9,015 bases of DNA, taken from CAWEHT01 sp963808455 (GTDB lineage: Bacteria > Chloroflexota > Anaerolineae > CG2-30-64-16). The stretch spans positions 1 to 9,015 of the forward strand of contig CAWEHT010000250.1 in the NCBI GenBank assembly GCA_963808455.1, in the 5' to 3' direction. Both the position numbers and the translations under genes were made by a program. The notes beneath the pieces were generated by a model. It worked only from the letters and a program-made list of their open reading frames with translations. It ran no database searches and was not told where the DNA came from. Shown here in pieces: positions 1 through 6,058 of this stretch (position 1 is the first letter of the stretch; each line of letters begins with the position of its first letter).

Positions 1-1139
1 TTCCCCCGCGGCTGCCGCAGCCTGCTTGGTGCTGCCGGCCCGCACGTCGCCGGCAGCGAACACGCCCGGCATCGTGCATTCAAGCCTGCCGTCGGTGATC
101 ACGAAGCCAAAGCGATCGCGCTGGATCTCCGCCGGCAGCCATTCGCTGTTGGGCTCCTGCCCGATGAACACAAAGACCCCGTCCGGCTGCCAGGTCTCGA
201 CAACGCCCGAAGCCCGGTCGAGGACTTCCATCCCCAGCAGCTTGCCTCGCGTGCCCCGAAATGCCTGGACTTCGCGGTTCGTGACCACGTTCATGCTGGG
301 GCGCTCGGCCACGGCGTCCCGCAAGAGCTTGCCGGCCGTGGCCTCGGGCCTGCGCTCGACGATCGTGACGTGCCTGGCCCAGCGTGTAAGGAACAGCGCC
401 TCTTGAAAGGCGCTGTTCCCGCCGCCAACCACGACGATATCCTTGTCCTTGTAGAAGGGGCCGTCACATACTGCGCAGAAATGGACTGCCGAGCCGATCA
501 GTTGCCGTTCGCCGGGGACGCCAAGCCAGCGATAACGGGCGCCGGTGGCGATCAGCACGGCGGACGCCGAGTAGTCCGCGCTGGGGTCTTCACGCAGCGG
601 TAGCGGCCGTTGACCTCGATGCATTGCACGGAGGTTGTCTGCAAGAGCTCGACCCCAAAGCGCTGGGCCTGGCGCGTCAGGCGATGGGCAAACTCCAATC
701 CCGAGATGCCCTCGTCGAAGCCGGGGTAATTGTCCATGCGCTGCGTGGAACCTACCTGGCCACCCGGCACGCGCTTCTCGATGATCAAAGTCGAGATACC
801 TTCACGAGCGGCATAGACAGCCGTCGTCAGGCCTGCAGGACCGGCGCCAACGATGATCAAATCGTAGAACGACCGCTGCGCGCTGGACCGCAGGCCCAGT
901 TTTTCGGACAGCTGATCGGCGCTGGGCTCGACCAGCACCCCGCCGTCCGGGAACACGATGGTCGGGACGCTGTGATTGCCATGGTTGAGGCGTTCGACCT
1001 CAGCCGCGGCGGTCGTGTCCTGTTCGATGTTGACCCACACGTACTGGATCAGGTGCTCGCCCAGGAACTGTTTCGCCATCCGGCAATCGGGGCACCAGGT
1101 CGTGCCGTAAACGACAATCGCCGCGTTTGGTTCGGCCAT
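1..1139 (-). CDS. trxB: Glutaredoxin-thioredoxin reductase fusion, C-terminus cut by window edge, one frameshift
   Basis: Predicted cytoplasmic FAD- and NADPH-dependent disulfide reductase with its own redoxin domain. Residues 7-83 form a glutaredoxin/mycoredoxin-like domain with active site CPDC (16-19) in TTWCPDC and a cis-proline motif SVPT. From about residue 91 comes thioredoxin reductase: FAD motif GAGPAG (98-103), redox pair CAVC (about 222-225) in FCAVCDGPFY, NADPH motif VVGGGNSA, and the second FAD motif FAAGDVRAGS just before the edge. The chosen ATG at 1139 has AGAGGA upstream; a TTG at 1172 is less likely. The reading frame breaks at the C-run complementary to 583-586: upstream it reads RYRCVKT, and after adding one base it continues DYSASAVLIATGA. 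Length 1139 is one short of a multiple of three, which fits one lost C. The fusion would let one chain pass electrons from NADPH to glutaredoxin-type targets. The family is certain; the physiological substrate is not. Confidence 0.93.
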
Positions 1140-1151
1140 GGCATCTTCCTC

Positions 1152-1180
1152 TTGACAATTTGGGCGCAACAACCCATAGT
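1152..1180 (+). promoter_or_regulatory. Candidate sigma70 promoter for the ComEC-like hydrolase gene
   Basis: A perfect -35 TTGACA (1152-1157) is followed after 17 bases by CATAGT (1175-1180), which matches the -10 consensus at four of six positions. Transcription would start near 1187 and give a leader of roughly 115 bases before the ATG at 1302. The -10 box shares bases 1178-1180 with the opposing -10 box, so only one promoter is likely to be occupied at a time. Confidence 0.45.
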
Positions 1181-1206
1181 ATACCAGGAAACTGCCCCCG
1201 ATTCAG
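1178..1206 (-). promoter_or_regulatory. Candidate sigma70 promoter for the glutaredoxin-thioredoxin reductase gene
   Basis: On the minus strand TATACT (1183-1178) makes a good -10 box. A weak -35-like CTGAAT (1206-1201) lies 17 bases upstream. The distance to the ATG at 1139 leaves a short leader. The -35 matches consensus at only three positions, so this is a sequence-based suggestion. It overlaps a plus-strand -10 box. Confidence 0.4.
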
Positions 1207-1236
1207 TGGCCCAGGATCACAATCCGTCCAGGTTTA

Positions 1237-1267
1237 CCGTTCTCGGCGGGGCGATCCCTCCGAACGG
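1237..1267 (+). promoter_or_regulatory. Leader hairpin upstream of the ComEC-like gene
   Basis: CCGTTC (1237-1242) pairs perfectly with GAACGG (1262-1267). Inside it GG-C-GGG (1245-1250) pairs with CCC-T-CC (1256-1261) across one mismatch, closing a five-base loop. That gives about eleven base pairs in the predicted 5' leader. No T-run follows, so it is not a typical intrinsic terminator. A role in leader folding or mRNA stability is possible but unproven. Confidence 0.3.
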
Positions 1268-1301
1268 CTCCTCCCCGTAGCGGACAGGAAGCGACCTGAG
1301 T

Positions 1302-2171
1302 ATGACCGGACCCAAGGTTCACTTTGCGTGGTGGTGGGGCGTCGCTCTGCTGGCCGTCGTGGTCGCCTTGCTCTGGCTGGCGGCCCCGGGCCTCCCCGAT
1401 GGGCGGCTGCACGTGTATTTCCTCGACGTAGGGCAGGGCGACGCCATCTTCGTGCGGACGCCGCGCGGGCAACAGATCCTGGTGGACGGCGGCCCCAGCC
1501 CGGCCGCGCTGCTTTCACAGTTGGCCGAAGTGACGCCCTTCTGGGATCGGTCCATGGACCTCGTGGTGGCCACTCACCCTGACGCGGATCACCTGACGGG
1601 CCTCTTGCCGGTGCTCGAGCGCTATCGTGTGGCCGAGGTCATGGACGCGGTGCCCGTAGCCAGGACCGACGCGCTTTGGGCGGCCTGGCAGGAGCACGTG
1701 GCGAACAGCGGGGCGGCCCACATCATCGGCCAACGCGGGCTGCAGCTGGCGGTCGGTGACCTCCTTGTGACGGTGCTGCACCCCGGGCAAGTACCGCTGA
1801 CCGGCACCTCCGCCGACGACAACAATAACGCGCTCGTCCTCCGGCTGGACTACGGCCAAAACAGCTTCCTACTGACGGCAGATGCCCAGGAAGAGGCGGA
1901 AGCGCAGATGTTGGCCAGCGGGGTGCGCCTCAAAGCGGATGTGCTGAAGGTCGGCCACCATGGCAGCCGCTTTTCGAGCTCGGCGCCGTTCGTGGCCGCC
2001 GTAGCGCCACGCATCGCCGTGATCCAGGTCGGCAAGGATAATCGCTTCGGCCAGCCTGCCCCCGAAGCGCTGGCACGGCTGGCCTCGGCGGCCATTTTCC
2101 GGACCGACCTGAACGGCCGCGTCGAGGTGATCGGGGACGGCCAAAAGCTATGGGTCAGAGCGGAAAGGTGA
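1302..2171 (+). CDS. ComEC/Rec2-type metallo-beta-lactamase hydrolase, membrane-anchored
   Basis: A 289-residue metallo-beta-lactamase-fold protein of the type that forms the C-terminal domain of the competence channel ComEC, here without the channel part. Residues 8-28 are one hydrophobic segment rich in Trp, Leu and Val, probably an uncleaved signal anchor that places the catalytic domain outside the membrane. Family motifs in order: FLDVGQGDA (40-48), VDGG (61-64), the metal motif THPDADH (91-97), the NNNALVLRL strand (174-182), LLTAD (190-194) and GHHGS (218-222). All metal-ligand motifs are present, so it should be an active hydrolase, perhaps a nuclease or phosphodiesterase; the substrate cannot be told from sequence. 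AGGAAG lies ten bases before the ATG. No other competence gene is in view, so a role in DNA uptake is not supported. The frame is intact. Confidence 0.9.
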   Translation: MTGPKVHFAWWWGVALLAVVVALLWLAAPGLPDGRLHVYFLDVGQGDAIFVRTPRGQQILVDGGPSPAALLSQLAEVTPFWDRSMDLVVATHPDADHLTGLLPVLERYRVAEVMDAVPVARTDALWAAWQEHVANSGAAHIIGQRGLQLAVGDLLVTVLHPGQVPLTGTSADDNNNALVLRLDYGQNSFLLTADAQEEAEAQMLASGVRLKADVLKVGHHGSRFSSSAPFVAAVAPRIAVIQVGKDNRFGQPAPEALARLASAAIFRTDLNGRVEVIGDGQKLWVRAER

Positions 2172-2229
2172 GCATCTCATTCTTGCGGAAAGGGAACCGC
2201 ATGGCGTGAACGTGGCTCGAAACCTGCAT
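2155..2229 (-). CDS. Possible 24-residue small protein with a strong ribosome binding site
   Basis: An ATG at 2229 opens a 24-codon frame ending in TGA (2157-2155). It is preceded by AGGAAGGAGAAGGACG, so GGAG sits seven bases from the ATG. This is by far the best Shine-Dalgarno on the minus strand of this window. The peptide begins MQVSSHVHAM, continues RFPFRKNEML and ends in TFPL; it has two His, three Phe and a basic centre, and no predicted membrane segment. It lies 77 bases beyond the tsaD stop and overlaps the end of the convergent ComEC-like gene by 17 bases. I do not recognise it. It could be a real small protein at the end of the tsaD operon or a chance frame in a purine-rich stretch. 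Confidence 0.35.
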   Translation of the reverse strand: MQVSSHVHAMRFPFRKNEMLTFPL

Positions 2230-2242
2230 CGTCCTTCTCCTT

Positions 2243-2267
2243 CCTGCCAGCGTTCCGGCATGACAGG
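2243..2267 (-). promoter_or_regulatory. Stem-loop after tsaD, next to the small ORF's ribosome binding site
   Basis: In minus-strand RNA, CCTGTCA (2267-2261) can pair with TGGCAGG (2249-2243), seven pairs including one G-U, around an eleven-base loop. The 3' arm runs straight into the GGAAGGAG ribosome binding site of the ORF starting at 2229. It has no T-run, so it is a poor terminator candidate. It may be a 3' processing or stability element for tsaD mRNA, or it may influence translation of the small ORF. Confidence 0.25.
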
Positions 2268-2305
2268 CACAGCGTTCAAGCGGCGGGATGCACAAAGGAA
2301 GGGCT

Positions 2306-3370
2306 TTACACAAGCGCCAGGTCCGCCTCGACGTCGAAATCCAGGCCGGACGGGCCGGCGGGAAGCCGGGCGTAGTATGCGGCGGCGCCGATCATGGCGG
2401 CATTGTCGGTGCATAGAAAGAGGGGCGGCAGAGATACAGGCACCGGCATGCGTTCGGCCAGCGCGCCGCGCAAGGCGCGGTTGGCCGATACGCCACCACA
2501 GACGCAGATGCGGCCGACCCCGAACTCACGGGCCGCCAGGGCCGTCTTGGCGGTCAGCACGTCCACCACGGCGGCCTGAAAGCTCGCCGCCAGGTCGGCC
2601 ACCGGCAGGCTATCCGCAGGGAGCTCGCGGACCTGCCGCAGCACGGCCGTTTTCAGGCCACTGAAGCTGAAATCATAACGCCGATCGGCGCTCGCCATCA
2701 GGGCGCGCGGAAAAGCATAAGCGGCCGCATTGCCGCCTTCCGCGGCCCGCTGCACGGATGGCCCGCCAGGATAGGGCAGCCCGAGCAGCCGGGCGACCTT
2801 GTCGAACGCCTCGCCGCTGGCATCGTCCAGCGTCCCGCCGAGGCGCTCGTAGACGCCGTGGTCGCGGATCAGAATGAGCTCCGTGTGGCCGCCCGAGACG
2901 ATCAAGACCAGCAGTGGAAAGGCCCCTTCTCGGGCCAGCTCAGGCAGGCTGGGACGGGTGATGCTGTCGCTTTTGATGCCGGCGCCCTCATCCAGCCAGT
3001 TAGAATAAAGATGGCCCTCCAGGTGATTCACGGCGATCAATGGCAGGCCGCGCGCCCAGGCCGCCGCCTTGGCCGCGTTGACGCCTACCAACAGCGAGCC
3101 GGCAAGGCCGGGGCCACGGGTCACGGCCAGCGCGGCCAGGTCGGCCCAGGCAACGCCTGCATCGGCAAGGGCGCGCGCCATGACCGGCACGATATCCAAC
3201 ACGTGCTGGCGCGACGCGATCTCCGGGAAGACGCCGCCCCAGGGCCGGTGTATTTCTATCTGAGAAGCCACAACATTCGAGCGGATGCGATGCCCATCCT
3301 CGATCACCGCAGCCGCCGTCTCGTCGCAAGAGGTCTCGATGGCCAGAAGCAAGCTCATTTTTCTGCTCAT
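2306..3370 (-). CDS. tsaD: tRNA N6-adenosine threonylcarbamoyltransferase TsaD
   Basis: TsaD transfers the threonylcarbamoyl group from threonylcarbamoyl-AMP to A37 of ANN-decoding tRNAs, forming t6A, together with TsaB and TsaE, which are not in this window. The 354-residue protein shows the ASKHA fold motifs: AIETSCDETAAAV (10-22), FPEIASRQH (48-56), the metal-binding NHLEGHL (H116 and H120), VSGGHTEL (158-165), GEAFDKVARLLG (186-197), YPGGP (200-204), FSFSGLKTAV (234-243), GGVSANRALR (292-301) and CTDNAAMIG (320-328, metal ligand D322). A loop of about 25 residues (126-150) precedes the central glycine-rich strand; the frame is intact. The start is ambiguous between ATG 3370 and ATG 3358, and neither has a Shine-Dalgarno. 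The first lies nine bases after the rnhA stop, which favours coupled translation. Last clear gene of the minus-strand operon. Confidence 0.97.
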   Translation of the reverse strand: MSRKMSLLLAIETSCDETAAAVIEDGHRIRSNVVASQIEIHRPWGGVFPEIASRQHVLDIVPVMARALADAGVAWADLAALAVTRGPGLAGSLLVGVNAAKAAAWARGLPLIAVNHLEGHLYSNWLDEGAGIKSDSITRPSLPELAREGAFPLLVLIVSGGHTELILIRDHGVYERLGGTLDDASGEAFDKVARLLGLPYPGGPSVQRAAEGGNAAAYAFPRALMASADRRYDFSFSGLKTAVLRQVRELPADSLPVADLAASFQAAVVDVLTAKTALAAREFGVGRICVCGGVSANRALRGALAERMPVPVSLPPLFLCTDNAAMIGAAAYYARLPAGPSGLDFDVEADLALV

Positions 3371-3379
3371 TCTTGGAGG

Positions 3380-3872
3380 TCATTCCGGCACGACAGCGTC
3401 GGCCAGCTCCAGATCGGGGTGCCCGCGCAAGCCATGGCTCTGGATCGCTTGCACGGCGAGGCGGTCGGCGCGCTCGTTGAGCGCATTGCCGGCGTGGCCG
3501 CGCCGTCCAGTGCCAGGCCACGTCATGCGGCGCCATGGCCTTCTGCAGCGCCTGCCACAGGTCACGGTTCTTGACGGGCCGCTTGTCGCGCGTGCGCCAG
3601 CCATTGCGCTGCCAGCCGGCCAGCCACTTGGTGACACCTTGCCGCACATACTCGGAATCGGTGTAGATCTCGACGTGGCACGGCCGGTTGAGCACCTGGA
3701 ACGCGGCGAGGGCAGCACGCAGTTCCATCCGGTTGTTGGTGGTCAGCGAGGCGCCGCCTTGCAAGACCTTCTCATGCTCGCCGTAGCGCAGGATGGCGCA
3801 ATAGCCCCCCGGGCCGGGGTTTCCCGAACACGCGCCGTCCGTAGCGATCACCACGCTGCCGGGATCAGCCAT
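3380..3872 (-). CDS. rnhA: Ribonuclease HI, one frameshift
   Basis: RNase HI cuts the RNA strand of RNA-DNA hybrids in the cytoplasm (R-loops and primers). From ATG 3872 the protein shows ATDGACSGNPGPGGY with catalytic D12, TTNNRMELRA with E50 and IYTDSEYV with D72, then the basic protrusion around GWQRNGWRTRDKRPVKNRDLW (helices 81-106). The frame then breaks: WHWT is followed in the next frame by RGHAGNALNERADRLAV, which holds catalytic H126 and D136, ending at TGA 3380. The break lies at 3503-3504, where removing one base restores WHWTRGHAGN. Length 493 is one more than a multiple of three, giving 163 residues when corrected, close to the usual 150-160. Without correction the fourth catalytic residue would be lost. 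The ATG overlaps the acylphosphatase stop (ATGGCTGA) and has no Shine-Dalgarno, so reinitiation is likely. Confidence 0.93.
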
Positions 3873-4152
3873 TGGTAGATCGAACGCTGAAACCTCGCAC
3901 GGGCGGGCCGGCCGGCTCCTCCGTGACCTCGACCCCCTCGACGTCCGCGCCTTCGGGCCCACGCCGGCACCACTGCACCATGGCGTCCACAGAGTCGGCG
4001 GGCCCGACCAGCAGCACCTCCACGCTCCCATCCCAGCGGTTGCGAACCCAGCCGCTCACGCCCAGGCGCCAGGCCGCCCGCTGGCAACTCATCCGGTATC
4101 CCACGCCTTGCACCCAGCCGGTGATGACCACGCGCAATCGCTTCTCTTTCAT
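3865..4152 (-). CDS. acyP: Acylphosphatase
   Basis: A 95-residue cytosolic enzyme that hydrolyses carboxyl-phosphate bonds in acyl phosphates. The family signature is clear: VVITGWVQGVGYR (8-20), with the phosphate-binding arginine R20, and GWVRNRWDGSVEV (34-46), with the catalytic asparagine N38. The length is typical (90-98 residues). The start at 4152 is chosen because it places MKEKRLRVVI directly before the first beta strand. An in-frame ATG at 4203 would add 17 residues (MAGQAAG...), and neither start has a good Shine-Dalgarno. The gene lies between the asparaginase gene and rnhA, overlapping rnhA by eight bases. No special link to its neighbours is known to me. The frame is intact. Confidence 0.93.
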   Translation of the reverse strand: MKEKRLRVVITGWVQGVGYRMSCQRAAWRLGVSGWVRNRWDGSVEVLLVGPADSVDAMVQWCRRGPEGADVEGVEVTEEPAGPPVRGFSVRSTNG

Positions 4153-4168
4153 CGGGCCGTGTTCCGAT

Positions 4169-4200
4169 CTTCGCCGGGCGAAGCCGGCCGCCTGACCGGC
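4169..4200 (-). promoter_or_regulatory. Two adjacent stem-loops in the asparaginase-acylphosphatase gap
   Basis: In minus-strand order GCCGG (4200-4196) pairs with CCGGC (4187-4183) around eight bases. Directly after it CTTCGC (4183-4178) pairs with GCGAAG (4174-4169) around three bases; they share base 4183. They end about 17 bases before the acylphosphatase ATG. No T-run follows, so they may tune reinitiation or mRNA stability rather than end transcription. Confidence 0.3.
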
Positions 4201-4204
4201 CATT

Positions 4205-5147
4205 TCATTGCGCCGGCCCTCGTCCCTCATCGGGTGCCACCAGCCGGCTGACGAGGGCAATAGGCCCCGCCATGGCCGCGGTCCGGTAGGCGTAAGCCAT
4301 ATAGGATGTGCTGTGCGCGAAACCGATCCGCCCATCGGGGCTGGCGCAGATGACCCCGCCGAGCCCACCGATACGGTGCCGGAAATAGGCAATGCTCACT
4401 CTTCGCGGCAGCGGCGGGATCGGCGAGCCAGTTGATCTGATCCACCGTGCTCTTAGCCAGCACGATCCTCATGATCTGCTCACCCCAGCCCGTGCAGACT
4501 GCCGCGCCCAGTTGATTGTCGGCGTAGAGGCCGCAGCCCAGCATCGGGGTATCACCCACGCGTCCCGGCCATTTGAAGGCCGTCCCACCCGTCGAATTCG
4601 CCGCTGCCAGGTTGCCGGAAGCATCCACTGCCACGGCGCCGACGGTGTCGGCCGGGCCATCGTGAAACCCGGCCCCTGCCGTCGGCAGGCCCGCCCGGTG
4701 CCTTTCCCAGATCACGCGCTCACGTTCCACGATCAGGTCGGCTGGATCGCACAGCGGCAATCCGGCCTGTTGAGCGAAACGCTCGGCGCCGCTGCCGACC
4801 AGCATCACATGCTCGCTGTCCTGCAGCACGCGCCTGGCCAGCGCGATCGGGTTCGCAATGCGCTTGACCGCAGCCACGGCGCCGGCGCGCAAAGTCTGGC
4901 CGTCCATGATGCCGGCATCCAGCTCGACCTCGCCGTCGCGGTTGAGCACCGAGCCGCGCCCCGCATCGAACACGGCATCGTCTTCCATCGTGCGCACCGC
5001 CGATTCAACGGCGTCGAGCGCCGATCCCCCCTGTTCGAGGATGGACCAGCCCGCTTCAGCGGCAACATAGCAACCCGACTGATGGCCGGCGCGCAGCTCC
5101 GGCGTGATATCCCAGGCCCCCCCATGAACGATGATCGCAACTGCCAT
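4205..5147 (-). CDS. Plant-type (Ntn) L-asparaginase / isoaspartyl peptidase, one frameshift
   Basis: An N-terminal-nucleophile amidohydrolase of peptidase family T2, made as a precursor that cleaves itself. It hydrolyses beta-aspartyl peptides and/or L-asparagine, so it may clear damaged peptides. The N-terminal part shows IIVHGGAW (5-12), GGSALDAVESAVRTMED and DAGRGSVLN. The cleavage site is D167-T168 in ADTVGAVAVD, with T168 the nucleophile, followed by STGG (185-188) and the substrate arginine in GRVGDTP (195-201). The C-terminus lies in another frame: after ADPAAAAKS the product continues IAYFRHRIGGLGGVICASPDG and ends at TGA 4205. The break lies near 4393-4400; length 943 is one over a multiple of three, so one base is extra. 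Corrected length is 313 residues, normal for the family. GAGAGGG precedes ATG 5147. First gene of the operon. Asp rather than Gly before the nucleophile recalls glycosylasparaginases, so the exact substrate is open. Confidence 0.9.
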
Positions 5148-5184
5148 CGGGTAATCCCTCTCGCGCCGTCGAAGGCGCCCCGTC

Positions 5185-5213
5185 ACTTTAGCACAAAGGA
5201 TGCACCAGGGCAA
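5185..5213 (-). promoter_or_regulatory. Candidate promoter of the asparaginase-tsaD operon
   Basis: On the minus strand TTGCCC (5213-5208) and TAAAGT (5190-5185) are separated by 17 bases, giving four matches to each consensus box. Transcription would start about 30 bases before the asparaginase ATG at 5147. It faces away from the phosphoesterase promoter at 5227-5254, 14 bases away. Confidence 0.45.
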
Positions 5214-5226
5214 CCGCGCGCCGGGA

Positions 5227-5254
5227 TTGCGCTTGTATCGCCGGGTGGTATAAT
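5227..5254 (+). promoter_or_regulatory. Candidate extended -10 promoter of the phosphoesterase-nfo operon
   Basis: A perfect TATAAT (5249-5254) is preceded by TGG, making an extended -10. TTGCGC (5227-5232) lies 16 bases upstream as a weak -35. Transcription would start near 5261 and leave a leader of about 40 bases before the GTG at 5303. This is the strongest -10 box in the window. Confidence 0.55.
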
Positions 5255-5302
5255 GCCAGCAGACCTGGGGCGCAGGCAGATATCTCGGAGGCGGGAGGCC
5301 GA

Positions 5303-6058
5303 GTGCGTGTAGCTTTGCTCTCCGATATTCACGGCAACCTGGTAGCTCTGGATGCCGTTCTGGCCAACATGGCCCAAGGGGGCGAGTTCGACCAGGTCGT
5401 TGTGGCCGGTGACCTGGTCTGGGCCGGCCCCTGGCCCGCCGAAGTGGTGGATCGCGTCCGCAGCCTGAACGCGACCGTCATTCAAGGCAACACCGACGCC
5501 TTCCTCGGGCATGCGCCCGACGACCCGCCTGAGGACAAGCTGGAGCACCATTTCGCCCCTTTGTTGGCCTGGTACAAAGAACGCCTCGGCCCCGAGCGGA
5601 CTGCCTTCCTTCTGGGCCTGCCCTTTTCGCATCGCATTTCCCCGGCCGCCGGCCACGATCTGCTGGTCGTCCATGCCAACCCGCTGGACGAAGAACGGCA
5701 CATCTCGCCCCAGATGGGCGAGGCTGAGCTGGCCGAGCTGCTCGGGCCTGTCGAAAAGTGCGACTGGGAGGTGTTGGCTTTCGGCCATTTGCACGTGCCC
5801 TACAGCCGGCGCTGGCACGATCGCTTGCTGGTCGATGTCTCCGGCGCCGGCCTGCCGATGGATGGCGACCGCCGCGCGTGCTACACCGTCTTGACCTGGG
5901 ATGGGACAGCCTGGCAGGTTGAGCAACCGCGCATCGAGTATGCGGTGCCCGAAGTGGTCCGTCAGATGCAGGTCTGCGGGATGCCGCGGGGCAAACACTT
6001 CGCCGACCGCCTGCTGCCGCGCTTCGTACAATGGGTAAGGCGGCATGCCTGTTCTTGA
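5303..6058 (+). CDS. Calcineurin-like metallophosphoesterase (YfcE/MJ0936-type)
   Basis: A 251-residue cytosolic phosphoesterase using two metal ions. All family motifs are visible: SDIHGN (7-12; D8 and H10), AGDLVWAGP (35-43; D37), GNTD (62-65; N63), VVHANP (122-127; H124) and FGHLHVPY (160-167; H162 and H164). The order and spacing match the YfcE/MJ0936 branch, which acts on small phosphodiesters in vitro; the natural substrate cannot be inferred. Start: GTG at 5303, with GGAGGCGGGAGG just upstream, and translation then reads MRVALLSDIHGN, the usual family N-terminus. It overlaps the next gene by 14 bases. Frame intact. Confidence 0.93.
   Translation: MRVALLSDIHGNLVALDAVLANMAQGGEFDQVVVAGDLVWAGPWPAEVVDRVRSLNATVIQGNTDAFLGHAPDDPPEDKLEHHFAPLLAWYKERLGPERTAFLLGLPFSHRISPAAGHDLLVVHANPLDEERHISPQMGEAELAELLGPVEKCDWEVLAFGHLHVPYSRRWHDRLLVDVSGAGLPMDGDRRACYTVLTWDGTAWQVEQPRIEYAVPEVVRQMQVCGMPRGKHFADRLLPRFVQWVRRHACS

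Noticed and set aside
583..586. Programmed frameshift in the thioredoxin reductase gene
   Set aside because: A short C-run alone is not a slippery heptamer with a downstream stimulator, and four other unrelated genes nearby have similar single breaks, so indel errors are the simpler explanation.
1203..1280. Short plus-strand GTG frame of about 25 codons in the leader of the ComEC-like gene
   Set aside because: It has no ribosome binding site and no codon character; the region is better explained as a structured leader.
2184..2220. Possible tRNA remnant or terminator: TGCGG/CCGCA stem and a GGCTCGAAACC string resembling a T-arm
   Set aside because: There is no acceptor stem, anticodon arm or D-arm at proper spacing; the stem has only five pairs, with no T-run, and overlaps the small-ORF candidate.
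3000..4031. 343-residue minus-strand open frame that looks like RNase HI with a long C-terminal extension into tsaD
   Set aside because: After WHWT it becomes Arg/Gly-rich noise that reads tsaD out of frame, while the true RNase HI ending (RGHAGNALNERADRLAV) is present in the neighbouring frame. It is caused by the indel at 3503-3504.
3865..4392. 175-residue frame that would give acylphosphatase an 80-residue N-terminal extension
   Set aside because: The extension reads the asparaginase C-terminus out of frame and has no domain character; acylphosphatase is complete from 4152.
4392..5312. Long plus-strand open frame of 306 residues opposite the asparaginase gene
   Set aside because: Shadow frame in GC-rich DNA: it shows no recognisable motifs, while the opposite strand carries clear Ntn-hydrolase motifs.
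5183..6046. Long minus-strand open frame of 287 residues opposite the phosphoesterase
   Set aside because: Shadow of the plus-strand gene, which has all metallophosphoesterase motifs; the antisense product shows no family features.
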